DNA from: Granulosicoccus sp.
GTDB taxonomy: Bacteria > Pseudomonadota > Gammaproteobacteria > Granulosicoccales > Granulosicoccaceae
Direction: 5' to 3'
Assembly: GCA_020627685.1 (NCBI GenBank)
Contig: JAHDGK010000013.1
Coordinates: 1-64,000 of the forward strand
Length of the DNA: 64,000 nucleotides
The position numbers and the translations under genes were made by a program. This document shows positions 17,859-27,437 of the stretch, in pieces. A model generated the notes under the pieces. That model was not told the DNA's origin. It saw only the letters and a program-made list of their open reading frames with translations, and did not search any database. Within the stretch, counting starts at the first letter, position 1. The number at the start of each line of letters is the position of its first letter.

Positions 17859-17870
17859 TGAAATAAGATA

Positions 17871-17896
17871 GCGCGCCTTGAATTACCGAGGCGCGC
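17871..17896 (-). terminator. Hairpin after the MFS gene
   Basis: GCGCGCCT/AGGCGCGC forms an 8-bp GC-rich stem with a 10-base loop, starting about 12 bases after the MFS stop; a mixed T-rich stretch (TATCTTATTT) follows on the minus strand. Confidence 0.6.
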
Positions 17897-17907
17897 GAAC
17901 GAGTCGG

Positions 17908-19122
17908 TTAACTCCGAGCAACTGAAGTTATTCGCGCAAGCGGTTTTTCGTCGATAGGCAAATGCAAAATGGCTGCTAACAAGCCAAGCGCAACCCCTGC
18001 CCACCACATCCCGTTGTAGCTTCCATAGGCGTCGTATAAAGCACCGCCTAGCCAAACACCTATAAAGCTACCGATTTGATGGCTTAGAAATACAATGCCA
18101 AAAAGCGTCGCCATATAGCGTATACCAAATACTTGAGCGATGATTCCCGTCGTTAACGGGACCGTTGATAACCAAAGTACGCCCATAGCTGATGCAAAGC
18201 ACAGTATAACGAACGGCGTTTTAGGTGATAAAAGAAGTGCTGTTATCAATAGCGCTCTTAAGAAGTAAATAGACGAAAGGCTGAGTCGTTTGCTGTATCG
18301 CTGCCCGACGTAGCCGGCTAGAAAAGAGCCAATAATATTGAACAAGCCTATTAACGAAATGCTATAGGATCCAACTAAGCTATCCAAACCCAGGTCTTTC
18401 ACGTACGCGGGAAAGTGCACGGTGATAAATGCCACATGGAAGCCGCAAACGAAAAAGCCAACGGTAAGTAAGACAAACCCTCTATGCGCAAAGGCCTCGA
18501 AAACTGCCTCGCGCAAGGTCTGATCCACAGCCTGCTTTGACTCAGCATTCGATACTGACGGAAGCATGAGCGCCAGCGGAATCATGGCTAAAACAATCAG
18601 GGCGATGATCGTGAGTGTTTGTGACCAACCAACGCTATCGATAAAGTTCTGGGCCAACGGCGAAAACATCACCTGCCCGAAGGATCCTGCAGCCGTGCCA
18701 AGCCCCAGAATAATGGTTCTTTTCTCAGGCCCTACAACTTTTACCATTGCGGCAAGTGCTAAGGAGAAAGCGGAAAACGCGATACCCAACCCTGATAACA
18801 AGCCGGCACTGAGATACAACATCGAGGACGATTCGACGACGCCCATAAAATGCAAACCTACTGCATAGATAATAGCGCCCAGTACGATAACTCTAGAGGC
18901 ACCGTATCGGTCCGTTAGCGCGCCTGCCAGCGGCAGCCCTAAACCCCAAAACAAATTTTGTAAGGCCAGCGCTAATCCAAAGGTTTCACGAGACCACCCC
19001 CGATCTAGCGTCATCGGTTCGAGAAACAGACCTAAAGAGGATCTCGCACCAAAGCCAATCGCCGCGATGAGGCAACCAGCCACAATAACCACCCAAGGGG
19101 CGCGTAGAAACGTCATATTCAT
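17908..19122 (-). CDS. Major facilitator superfamily transporter
   Basis: The 404-residue inner-membrane protein has about twelve hydrophobic segments in two halves, separated near residue 200 by a hydrophilic loop. The MFS loop 2-3 motif appears as GALTDRYGASRV (about residues 62-73). It resembles the MFS group that includes OFA and monocarboxylate-type carriers, but I cannot name a substrate. It is convergent with the hexosaminidase gene, so a link to amino-sugar uptake would be speculative. Confidence 0.85.
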   Translation of the reverse strand: MNMTFLRAPWVVIVAGCLIAAIGFGARSSLGLFLEPMTLDRGWSRETFGLALALQNLFWGLGLPLAGALTDRYGASRVIVLGAIIYAVGLHFMGVVESSSMLYLSAGLLSGLGIAFSAFSLALAAMVKVVGPEKRTIILGLGTAAGSFGQVMFSPLAQNFIDSVGWSQTLTIIALIVLAMIPLALMLPSVSNAESKQAVDQTLREAVFEAFAHRGFVLLTVGFFVCGFHVAFITVHFPAYVKDLGLDSLVGSYSISLIGLFNIIGSFLAGYVGQRYSKRLSLSSIYFLRALLITALLLSPKTPFVILCFASAMGVLWLSTVPLTTGIIAQVFGIRYMATLFGIVFLSHQIGSFIGVWLGGALYDAYGSYNGMWWAGVALGLLAAILHLPIDEKPLARITSVARS

Positions 19123-19479
19123 CGTCTGCGATTCATTAAGGTTTATTTAGATTAAATGCCGGCCCCTTGCAGCTTGGAAAAATACACACACCGCTCTAAG
19201 CTGGCAACACTGAACACGTAAATTGAAGCCAATCGCCTAATTACCGCTGCCTCTCAAATAAATTTAATGCAGCGAGTTAACAGAGTTTGACAGTTTCGCT
19301 GTGACGCACCCGACAAGCTAAAAAGGTTTTGTTTAGTCGATCAACATTTGGAGGGCTACAGCTCACAGCTTTCCTTGAATGGCTGTTCATGGATTCTGAT
19401 TTGTACCGATAACAGTTTAAATGGATGCGTTGTGCAAGCAATGACACCACATAAAAACAATAATAAAGTGAGTTAATCC
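19123..19479. other. Intergenic region between divergent MFS and astacin-type protease genes
   Basis: No reading frame, RNA gene or strong hairpin is evident in these 357 bases. A TTGACA at about 19287 has no matching -10. An AGTGAG about eight bases before the ATG at 19480 is the likely ribosome-binding site of the protease gene. Promoters of both flanking genes must lie here, but I cannot place them with confidence. Confidence 0.5.
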
Positions 19480-20922
19480 ATGTTGTACAACCGCAAAAAA
19501 CGCGTCTCCTCGAGGCCCGTAACGGCTGCGTCTTATTTGGTTTTCATAGCGCTAGCCAGTTGTGCCAAAGCTGCTGACCCGGAGCTTTTCAGAGCGGATC
19601 CAAACCTCTTTGACGATCAAACGCTCAGCCTCCCCACCACGGGAAGTTCCGGGGGATTTAACTATGAAATCATCCAGGGATTCGCCGTATTCGAGGGTGA
19701 TATCTTGCTGGGAAAGGTAGATCACACTGGCTCAGTCCCGCAAAAGTTAATGCCACGTGGACTAGGCCGTAGCGACGCTTTCGGGCGCTGGCCTGACGGC
19801 ATCGTTCCGTACCAGGCTCCGACGGATAACTCAACAACGCAACAAGATAGAATTGCGCAGGCGATTGAACACTGGACTGCGAATACCAATATAAGCTTCG
19901 TCGAGCGCACATCGGAGAATCAGGATCAATATCCTAACTACCTCAGATTCGACTCCAGTAACAGCTGTGCATCTTATGTGGGTATGCAAGGTGGAGGTCA
20001 GTCGGTGCTCGTGTCAGATGCCTGTTCCACCGGTAGCATCATCCACGAAATAGGACATGCGCTAGGGTTGTTTCACGAACATACACGGCCTGATCGTGAC
20101 AACTTCGCTCAAATTAACTGGGATGAAATTGTAGCCGGTAAAGAAATCAACTTCGATATTCTTGAGGCCGGGGTGGAGAATTTCGGCCCATACGACTATG
20201 GCTCGATCATGCACTATGGAGAATACTTCTTCAGCGCTACCGGTTTACGAACCATCACGGTTCCCGACGGAATCAGCATAGGACAAAGAACCAGCTTAAG
20301 TGATTTAGACGCAAGCGCAATCAATGAAATGTATGCCACAGATTTAGCCTTGTTTGAACCTACGCTAAATACAGTGGCGTCGGGCTTGGAAATCGGTATC
20401 AGCATTGCAAATCAAGGACAATTGGGCGCGAACCAACTGGAGCTTGTCGCAACAGCAGACGGAGGTTCCCAGTGGCAAGGTATATCGCAGGAGAGCGACT
20501 GGAACTGCACTTCTATCGCAGCTGAACTTACCTGCACGAGAGATACACTGAGTGAACAGTCTGAGTCCAGATTTACGTTGCTTTTGAATCCTGCCACTGA
20601 GGATAACAACCTCAGCTTGACACTGAGTTCACGTACCGGCGATACCGATTTAAGTAACAACACATTCAACGACATTGTTACCGAACCGACACCGCAGGAA
20701 CCTGCTGACCAACCAACGACAACACCTACGCCTGAACCAACACCCACCACGACACCTACAACCGAACCTACCCCGGCACCGGTAGAAGAAACTCCGGCAC
20801 TTGGCGCTGCGTCAGGCGGTGCTGCTAGTGCAGGATCAGAGAACGGTGCAATCGCAGTTATCGCTGGCATGGCCCTTCTTTGGCAAAGGCGAAGACGGTT
20901 AGTAATCAAGGACGCACACTAG
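19480..20922 (+). CDS. Secreted astacin-type (M12A) metalloprotease with C-terminal anchoring tail
   Basis: The zinc-binding signature HEIGHALGLFHEHTRPDRD begins at H189 (ligands H189, H193, H199) and the Met-turn SIMHYG follows about 50 residues later; both are diagnostic for astacins. The N terminus is a signal peptide containing LASC, so it may be a lipoprotein, although a signal peptidase I site after CAKA is also possible. After the catalytic domain come a beta-rich domain (about 290-400), a Pro/Thr/Glu-rich linker, and a tail with small residues, one hydrophobic helix and an RRRR cluster, similar in layout to GlyGly-CTERM sorting signals. Likely an exported protein degrader. Confidence 0.88.
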   Translation: MLYNRKKRVSSRPVTAASYLVFIALASCAKAADPELFRADPNLFDDQTLSLPTTGSSGGFNYEIIQGFAVFEGDILLGKVDHTGSVPQKLMPRGLGRSDAFGRWPDGIVPYQAPTDNSTTQQDRIAQAIEHWTANTNISFVERTSENQDQYPNYLRFDSSNSCASYVGMQGGGQSVLVSDACSTGSIIHEIGHALGLFHEHTRPDRDNFAQINWDEIVAGKEINFDILEAGVENFGPYDYGSIMHYGEYFFSATGLRTITVPDGISIGQRTSLSDLDASAINEMYATDLALFEPTLNTVASGLEIGISIANQGQLGANQLELVATADGGSQWQGISQESDWNCTSIAAELTCTRDTLSEQSESRFTLLLNPATEDNNLSLTLSSRTGDTDLSNNTFNDIVTEPTPQEPADQPTTTPTPEPTPTTTPTTEPTPAPVEETPALGAASGGAASAGSENGAIAVIAGMALLWQRRRRLVIKDAH

Positions 20923-20995
20923 CCACACGTAGCCTCGAATACGGTTGATGAAATCCATCTTCTTGTACTCGCCTTAGGTGAATAAATAGCGTTAC

Positions 20996-21028
20996 CATGG
21001 AAGGAATCATCTATCGATTCCTTCCATG
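20996..21028 (+). promoter_or_regulatory. Perfect 13-bp inverted repeat containing the lpxB start codon
   Basis: CATGGAAGGAATC (20996-21008) and GATTCCTTCCATG (21016-21028) are exact inverted copies around a 7-base loop. The last three bases are the lpxB ATG. A short frame from the ATG at 20997 (ten codons) ends with TGA at 21027-21029, overlapping the lpxB start as ATGA. No ordinary ribosome-binding site precedes lpxB. Structure seen; translational control inferred. Confidence 0.6.
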
Positions 21029-22171
21029 AGTTCTTCGAAGAAACTATCCATCATGGTGTCCGCCGGAGAAGCCTCCAGCGATGCACATGCGGCCCACGCT
21101 TTGGATGCGCTAAGCCACCTGGGTACCCCGTTCGACAGCTTCGGTATGGGTGCAGGTGAATTGAAAGACGCGGGCACCGAGCTCATTGTAGATTGTCGTG
21201 ATTTGGCGGTTATCGGTATCGTCGATGTATTACTCAACTACCACAAGTTTCTGAAGCGACTGCGGCAGCTCAGGAAAACAATGAAGGCACGTAAACCTGA
21301 TTTGCTCCTGCTCGTTGACTACCCCGATTTCAATTTAAAACTTGCTGAGACCGCGAAATCGCTCAACATCCCCGTACTGTTTTACGTCAGTCCACAGGTA
21401 TGGGCTTGGCGAGCAGGCCGGGTGCCTCGTATTGGAAGCCTGGTATCGCACATGGCAGTCTTGTTTCCGTTTGAAGTTGAGATATATCAAAAACACAACA
21501 TACCCGTTAGCTACGTAGGCAATCCGGTTGTCGCCGATGCCGTCTCATCGATGTCTAAAGCCGAAGCCTGCGATCATTTTCAGTTAGACAGCAACTACCC
21601 TGTCGTCTCTCTATTACCCGGTAGCCGTAGCGGCGAAATCGCCAGAAACCTGCAACCCATGCTGGCCAGTGCAAACCTGATTGCGAAGCAAATACCTAAT
21701 TGTCAGTTCCTTCTGCCAGTGGCCCCGACACTTGAGCTTTCAGATGTTGAAAAAGCTGCCGAGAATTCCCCGGATAACTTACACATCCTGAGTGTGAACT
21801 CCCGGGATGCCATGCGAGCCGCTGATGTTGCACTAGTCGCATCTGGCACAGCAACCTTAGAAACAGCGCTGATAGGAACCCCTATGGTCGTCATGTACAT
21901 CGTCAATAAAATAAATTATGCGATCATGAAACGGCTTATAAAAATTCCCGATATTTCTTTAGTTAATATTGTGGCGGGTAAGAGGATTGTTCCTGAACTC
22001 GTGCAAGAAGATGCAACACCGGAAGCGATGGCAGAACATGTCATCAGTTTATTAAACGATGAAGAACAACGTGCAGTCATGCTACGCGAATTAAACGACG
22101 TCAAGCTGAAAATGGGAGACGCAGGAGCCTCTGAAAGAGTGGCAAAATTGATTCTGCAACTTGCCCGGTAA
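21026..22171 (+). CDS. lpxB: Lipid-A-disaccharide synthase
   Basis: This inner-membrane-associated glycosyltransferase joins UDP-diacylglucosamine and lipid X. Motifs are VSAGEASSDAHAAH at about 10-23, GIGMG-like FGMGAGEL, LVDYPDFNLKLA near 93-104, YVSPQVWAWRAGR near 125-137 and LLPGSRSGEI near 197-206. Normal length (381). The usual lpxD-fabZ-lpxA-lpxB order is broken: lpxB lies next to lpxA but on the opposite strand, so the two are convergent with 49 bases between. The start codon is inside a strong hairpin. Confidence 0.96.
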   Translation: MSSSKKLSIMVSAGEASSDAHAAHALDALSHLGTPFDSFGMGAGELKDAGTELIVDCRDLAVIGIVDVLLNYHKFLKRLRQLRKTMKARKPDLLLLVDYPDFNLKLAETAKSLNIPVLFYVSPQVWAWRAGRVPRIGSLVSHMAVLFPFEVEIYQKHNIPVSYVGNPVVADAVSSMSKAEACDHFQLDSNYPVVSLLPGSRSGEIARNLQPMLASANLIAKQIPNCQFLLPVAPTLELSDVEKAAENSPDNLHILSVNSRDAMRAADVALVASGTATLETALIGTPMVVMYIVNKINYAIMKRLIKIPDISLVNIVAGKRIVPELVQEDATPEAMAEHVISLLNDEEQRAVMLRELNDVKLKMGDAGASERVAKLILQLAR

Positions 22172-22220
22172 GTGTTAGCGGGCTATCAAAGAATGCTTGC
22201 GAGTAATCAGGATTGACTCA

Positions 22221-22991
22221 CTAGCGAACAACACCTCGTTCGCTATTTTCAACAAATTCGATGAGTCGCGCCACTTCAGGAAATTCTGAAGCCTCTTTGC
22301 TTAATGCTGCAATGGCATTGCTTCGCTCCCCGTGCTGTCGAATCAAAATTTTGTAAGCTCGGTGTAAAGCTGCAATCGTTTCATCTGAAAAATCCCGACG
22401 CCTTAGCCCGTTTTTGTTGATCCCCTTTCCTTCTGCGTAATTGCCTACGGCAAGCGTAAACGGGCAAACATCGCGATTCGCCACAGAATTAAGGCCAACA
22501 AATGCATGCTCACCGATTTCGCAAAATTGATGTACGCATGCAAAACCTGCCAGTATGGCGTGGGTTCCGACGGTCACGTGGCCAGCCAACGATGCGCTGT
22601 TAGCCATGATGATGTTGTCCGCGATAATACAATCGTGAGCGACATGGATATAGGCCATAAAAAGATTATTGTTACCGATTCGGGTGATACCCCCACCACC
22701 CTCAGTACCCCGGTTTATCGTGGCAAATTCACGAATCGTGTTGCCATCTCCAATTTCAAGATGAGTACGTTCACCAGCGTACTTTAAATCCTGTGGGTCA
22801 TCGCCAACGGAGGCAAACTGAAATATTTTGTTATTCGAGCCAATTCTGGTTGGCCCTTTAATAACAACATGCGGCCCGATGACAGTCCCTGAGCCGATAA
22901 CGACGTCGGCGCCGATGATGCTGTAAGCCCCGACTTCACAATCATCCGCCACTTTAGCGGAAGAATCGACAATGGCAGTTGAATGAATCAA
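22221..22991 (-). CDS. lpxA: UDP-N-acetylglucosamine acyltransferase
   Basis: It catalyses the first step of lipid A synthesis. The left-handed beta-helix repeats (for example [14 protein letters not shown]) fill the first 190 residues; the catalytic His lies in AYIHVAHDC. The helical C-terminal part starts at about 195. The start is TTG at 22991, which overlaps the fabZ stop as TTGA and gives the typical [10 protein letters not shown] terminus. Last gene of the long minus-strand envelope operon. Confidence 0.96.
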   Translation of the reverse strand: MIHSTAIVDSSAKVADDCEVGAYSIIGADVVIGSGTVIGPHVVIKGPTRIGSNNKIFQFASVGDDPQDLKYAGERTHLEIGDGNTIREFATINRGTEGGGGITRIGNNNLFMAYIHVAHDCIIADNIIMANSASLAGHVTVGTHAILAGFACVHQFCEIGEHAFVGLNSVANRDVCPFTLAVGNYAEGKGINKNGLRRRDFSDETIAALHRAYKILIRQHGERSNAIAALSKEASEFPEVARLIEFVENSERGVVR

Positions 22992-23431
22992 TCGTCTATC
23001 TCGTTGCGGGCGATAAGAACTTCAGCAGAACAGGCCAACGCCCCTTCTACCTTAGCTGTCGCATCAAAGCGCCAAATACCGCGCTTCTCCTTTTGCACAG
23101 TGACATGAAATTCAATTTGATCGCCCGGTATCACCTGACGTTTAAAGCGAGCCTTATCAATTCCCACCAGCAGATACAGCGTTTTCTCGCTGGGGTAGCC
23201 ACCCATGCTTTTGAATGCCTGTAACGCACACGCTTGCGCCATCGCTTCTAGTATCAACACTCCGGGGAAGATGGGGGACTGAGGAAAATGGCCAGTAAAA
23301 ATCGGCTCGTTAAACGTGATGTTCTTGATCGCCGTCAGTGATTCGTTCGGCTGAAAATCGATCACACGATCTATCATCAAGAACGGGTAACGATGAGGCA
23401 AGTACTTCAGAATTTCTCGGATATCATCCAC
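22988..23431 (-). CDS. fabZ: 3-hydroxyacyl-[acyl-carrier-protein] dehydratase FabZ
   Basis: It dehydrates 3-hydroxyacyl-ACP in fatty acid elongation. The hot-dog fold shows [13 protein letters not shown] near residues 11-23 and the catalytic motif [20 protein letters not shown] (His and Glu) near 48-67. The 147-residue length is normal. It sits between lpxD and lpxA, which compete with it for the same acyl-ACP pool. Confidence 0.97.
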   Translation of the reverse strand: MDDIREILKYLPHRYPFLMIDRVIDFQPNESLTAIKNITFNEPIFTGHFPQSPIFPGVLILEAMAQACALQAFKSMGGYPSEKTLYLLVGIDKARFKRQVIPGDQIEFHVTVQKEKRGIWRFDATAKVEGALACSAEVLIARNEIDD

Positions 23432-23462
23432 TGCGTGTACAAATCCTATTTGATTTTTAGTA

Positions 23463-24476
23463 TCAATTGATATTATTCATGCGCTCGAGTCTGCGCAAGC
23501 GTTTAAACAGATCGTCCAGTTTGCCTAGGTTAACAAAACTGCGGCGCCAAAGCCGTTCAGGTTGCAGCGGAGTACCGGATCCATAGCGTCCGGGCTTTAA
23601 AATTGACCGCGACACCAATGACGCCGCATTGATGACAACTTTGTCGACGATGCGCAGATGCCCCACAATATTACACGCTCCGCCAATCTGGCAGTAGGCA
23701 CCAATTCTTGTGCTTCCCGCGATTCCCACACATCCGGCAATAGCCGTATTTTCGCCAATTTGCACGTTGTGCGCTATTTGTATCTGGTTATCCAGAATGA
23801 CTCCGTCGGCGATGGTTGTCGCATCAATTGCTCCGCAATCGATAGTCGTGTTCGCCCCAACATGCACCCTGTCTCCAATACGGACTCCTCCGGTTTGCTG
23901 TATCTGTGACCAACCCTGCTTGGTCCACGCATAACCAAAACCCTCACTGCCAATCACTGCACCAGATTGCACCCTACACCGACTGCCTATTCGGACATTG
24001 TTGCAGAGTGTAACCCGAGGGAAAAGTTGAGTATTCGTACCTATGGACACGTCACGACCAATCACACTCTGCGCACCGATGACACAGTGGTCATGAATTT
24101 CAGTGTTAGCGCCAATGACAACCCCCGGCCCGATGCTGGCGCTATCTGCAATGATCGCTGAAGAGTCCACCGTGGCACTCGGATGCACACCAATGGTTTC
24201 TTTGGGCGCAGGTTTAAGAATCCATGATGCTTGCGCATAGGAGGCATACGGATCATCGCTGATAAGATAATTTCCCGGAGCATGACAGGCCATCGCTTCA
24301 GGAAGGATGACAGCGCCCGCCTTGGATGCTTTCAAGGCATCTACAAACTTAGCACCGACGACGAATGCTAGCTCTGTCCCGACAGCACGTTCGATGGGTG
24401 CAAGAGCGGTAATTTCTTGAGACAAATCGCCCTGTGCTTCAAGGCCGAGGCTAGCTGCCAGCTCTTTAAGAATCAT
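23463..24476 (-). CDS. lpxD: UDP-3-O-acylglucosamine N-acyltransferase
   Basis: Third step of lipid A synthesis. An N-terminal uridine-binding domain (about 1-100) precedes hexapeptide repeats such as [13 protein letters not shown] and the catalytic His region near [17 protein letters not shown] short helical C terminus follows [12 protein letters not shown]. Length 337, normal. It lies 26 bases after skp. Confidence 0.96.
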   Translation of the reverse strand: MILKELAASLGLEAQGDLSQEITALAPIERAVGTELAFVVGAKFVDALKASKAGAVILPEAMACHAPGNYLISDDPYASYAQASWILKPAPKETIGVHPSATVDSSAIIADSASIGPGVVIGANTEIHDHCVIGAQSVIGRDVSIGTNTQLFPRVTLCNNVRIGSRCRVQSGAVIGSEGFGYAWTKQGWSQIQQTGGVRIGDRVHVGANTTIDCGAIDATTIADGVILDNQIQIAHNVQIGENTAIAGCVGIAGSTRIGAYCQIGGACNIVGHLRIVDKVVINAASLVSRSILKPGRYGSGTPLQPERLWRRSFVNLGKLDDLFKRLRRLERMNNIN

Positions 24477-24502
24477 TGACAGCGAGCCCCTGAGAACACA
24501 GC

Positions 24503-25057
24503 TTAATTGGCCGACTGCAGTCTGTTGTTCTCTCGCGTAAGTGATTCAAGAATACGCTCGGTAACATCGACACGCTTGTTGGCAAAAAGCACTCCATCAC
24601 TAACAATCAAATCGTAGTCGTGTTTACGACCAAACTCGCCAATGGCTTCGAGCACTAATATTCTGACTTTCTTGAATTCATCGTTTTTCTGAATGTTCAG
24701 CTCTTCGCGGAAATCTTGCTCGCTGCGCTTTATTCGTCGCTCCAGCCCACGGGTTTTTCTATCAAGCTGCGCCAGTTCGGACTCATCAAGCTCAAGGCTT
24801 GAATTGGCCAATTGCGCGACCAGTTGGGCCAGCTCAGCTCTCTGCGCTTCCAATTCGGCCTGACGGGGTGCGAACTCGGTCTCTAGTCGCAATTCAGCTT
24901 CCAGTGCCTGGGGTGCGCGATCAATTAGATACGGAATATCAACAAAACCGATACGCGATTCAGTCCCTTGCGCCATGGCTGGAGATATACAGCAGGCCGC
25001 GAGTGCGAAAAACGCACACAGCAATCTACCGGATAGGGCTCCGAAATTAGTGTTCAA
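24503..25057 (-). CDS. skp: Periplasmic chaperone Skp/OmpH
   Basis: The signal peptide ends at AMA-QG (about residue 29), followed by the conserved start RIGFVDIPYLID and a long charged helical region rich in Gln, Glu and Ala that would form the tentacles of the trimer. It holds outer-membrane proteins soluble on the way to BamA, the gene just upstream. Normal length (184). Confidence 0.93.
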   Translation of the reverse strand: MNTNFGALSGRLLCAFFALAACCISPAMAQGTESRIGFVDIPYLIDRAPQALEAELRLETEFAPRQAELEAQRAELAQLVAQLANSSLELDESELAQLDRKTRGLERRIKRSEQDFREELNIQKNDEFKKVRILVLEAIGEFGRKHDYDLIVSDGVLFANKRVDVTERILESLTRENNRLQSAN

Positions 25058-25103
25058 TGGGTCATCCCCTCATTGCAGGTAAGCACCCTGCTCATCTTAA
25101 TCA

Positions 25104-27437
25104 TCAGAAGATCGACCCAATCGTAAACTGGAATCGTTGCTTCTTGTCACCTTCCTGATCGTTATAGGGGTTGGACAGGCTGAATGTCAATGGTCCGACG
25201 GGAGACAACCAGACAAATGCGACACCGTAGGAACCTCGGAATTCATCCACATCAAATGAATCTGTACTTGTGAACACATTTCCGAAATCGGTAAACAAAC
25301 TGAAACGCGTTGCACCCGGCTCTTCAACAAACGGTGGCGGGAAAATAACTTCCAACGTTCCCAAGGTTCGGTAGTCGCCACCAGAGGCATTCTCCAAACT
25401 ATCCTTGGGCCCCAAGCTGCCGGTTCGATAACCTCGAAGTGTCCGAACACCACCGGCGAAGTAGCGGTTGAAAAACGGCAATTTCTCGAAGTCACCATAC
25501 CCGTAACCCGAATCTATGCGCGCCGACGTGGAAAACGTGTAGCGTTCATTGATGGCTTTGAAATACTCAAATGAATATCCCAGCTTATAGTATGTGTACT
25601 CGCTTCCCGGAATCGCAGCTTCCAGTGAAAAGCGGTTAACCGCTCCACTAGTGGCAAACACCGTACGATTACGCGTGTCATAGGTAAACCCTAAGTTTAA
25701 ATCGTAGATGTTGAAAACATCGCCTTCTTCTTCAACGAATGTATTGATCTCATCCGGCGTACCAGAGGTAGTACCCAGTTCGGTTCTTTCGTAACCCAAG
25801 CCCACTCTGAACGTGGAGAATTCACTCAGTGGCACACCAAATCTTACGCTGGCTCCACGAGTGCTCGCCAGATAGCGCGACGTAGATGTGTTGTTACTGG
25901 TATCAGTCTCTCGAATAAATGCACCTATCGTTCGGCTGATACCGTCATCAGTGAAATACGGGTCGCTAAAGGAGAGGGATAACTGGCGTGTAGTGTCAGA
26001 GTTGTCAAATGAGAACTGAAGGCTTTCTCCGGTACCAAACAAGTTATCTTGTTGGAACGCTAGATTAACCGTTGCACCGCCATCACTGCCATAACCCAGG
26101 CCGGCACTGAATGAACCGGACTGCCCTTCCTGAACTGTGATTTCTAAATCGACCTGATCGTCACGGCCCGGCACTCGAGGGGTTCGAATACTGACAGATT
26201 GCATAAACGCTAATCGCTGAAGTCGAACTCGCGATCGATTAACCAGCGCGGGGGAAAACCGGCTGCCTTCCAACTGTCGCATCTCACGGCGAAGAACTTC
26301 ATCACGGGTCTTATATTGACCATTAAAAGTAATTCGACGCACATAAACCCGCTTACCCGGATTGATTACATAGGTTAAGCCGACGGTTCGCTCTTCATCG
26401 TTGATACGAGGAATGACATCAACTTCGGCGAACGCATAACCATCTTCACCAAGGCGATCATTTATGGCATTGCTACCTTTTACAATATCCTTTCGGGCAA
26501 AAACGTCACCCTCCTTCACAGTGATTAGGGAAGTGAGTTCTTCTTTAGGAATATCCACTTCACCTTCAAGCTGAATATCACCCAATGTAAAGCGCTCACC
26601 TTCTCGAATATTGATAACAATAAAAATATCGCGCTTGTCTGGCGAGATAGACACTTGCGTCGAGTCTATTTCGAAACGAATAAATCCACGATCCTGGTAA
26701 TAGGAACGCAGTGTCTCGATATCAGCAGCCAGCTTAACCTGAGAGTATTCGTCCGCTGTACTAAACGGGTTTATCTTTTTTTCGCTGGAATGAAGCAAAT
26801 CTAACAATGTATCTTCGCTGTAGGTTTCGTTGCCAACAATGTTGATGTGCTCAATGCGAGCAATCGCACCTTCAGTAATATTGATATCCAGCGCAACCCG
26901 ATTTCGCGGTAAATCAGTAACGTCAATGTCAATCTCGCTGCCATAGTTGCCTGAGCTGAAATAAACTCTACGCAGCTCTCTCTCGACAGTTTCTAGAATG
27001 GAGCGGTTATAGACACGCCCCAGTGCGATGTCCGATTGGCGCAGCGATTTTTTTAGTTCATCCGTTTCAACTTTACGGTTACCCGATATATTGATACTGC
27101 CAATCGCAGGACGCTCTTCAACTTCGATCAGTAAAGTGTCTCTACCGCGCTGCTTCAGAAGCACATCGCTAAATAAGCCGGTTTCATATAGAGAACGAAG
27201 TACACGGGCACTATCTTCAGAGGGAACAAAAACATCGCGATTTCTAACCGGCAGATAATTCAGTATGGTGCCCAGGTCAATTCGATTGTTACCCTCGATG
27301 ACGATATCAGCGATGACAAAAGCACCCGACTGTGAGGAACGCACAGAATTTGCCGATGGTTCCTGTGCCGTTGTCACACCCGAAACAAATATCAGGAGCA
27401 ACATGTATTTAACAGATGAAGCTATGAAACGTTTCAT
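25104..27437 (-). CDS. bamA: Outer membrane protein assembly factor BamA
   Basis: BamA inserts beta-barrel proteins into the outer membrane. A signal peptide ends near TTAQ; five POTRA repeats follow (about 40-420, starting [12 protein letters not shown]), and then an Omp85 barrel with the FGYSPEV-like late motifs VRTLRGY and [13 protein letters not shown], ending in Phe as expected for a barrel C terminus. I take the ATG at 27437 because it overlaps the rseP stop as ATGA; a TTG five codons upstream is less likely. About 777 residues. Confidence 0.96.
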   Translation of the reverse strand: MKRFIASSVKYMLLLIFVSGVTTAQEPSANSVRSSQSGAFVIADIVIEGNNRIDLGTILNYLPVRNRDVFVPSEDSARVLRSLYETGLFSDVLLKQRGRDTLLIEVEERPAIGSINISGNRKVETDELKKSLRQSDIALGRVYNRSILETVERELRRVYFSSGNYGSEIDIDVTDLPRNRVALDINITEGAIARIEHINIVGNETYSEDTLLDLLHSSEKKINPFSTADEYSQVKLAADIETLRSYYQDRGFIRFEIDSTQVSISPDKRDIFIVINIREGERFTLGDIQLEGEVDIPKEELTSLITVKEGDVFARKDIVKGSNAINDRLGEDGYAFAEVDVIPRINDEERTVGLTYVINPGKRVYVRRITFNGQYKTRDEVLRREMRQLEGSRFSPALVNRSRVRLQRLAFMQSVSIRTPRVPGRDDQVDLEITVQEGQSGSFSAGLGYGSDGGATVNLAFQQDNLFGTGESLQFSFDNSDTTRQLSLSFSDPYFTDDGISRTIGAFIRETDTSNNTSTSRYLASTRGASVRFGVPLSEFSTFRVGLGYERTELGTTSGTPDEINTFVEEEGDVFNIYDLNLGFTYDTRNRTVFATSGAVNRFSLEAAIPGSEYTYYKLGYSFEYFKAINERYTFSTSARIDSGYGYGDFEKLPFFNRYFAGGVRTLRGYRTGSLGPKDSLENASGGDYRTLGTLEVIFPPPFVEEPGATRFSLFTDFGNVFTSTDSFDVDEFRGSYGVAFVWLSPVGPLTFSLSNPYNDQEGDKKQRFQFTIGSIF

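Noticed and set aside
20690-20790. ACACCTAC/GAACC-like short repeats in the protease gene
   Set aside because: They encode the Pro/Thr linker and vary in sequence and spacing; this is ordinary linker low complexity, not a CRISPR or a mobile repeat.
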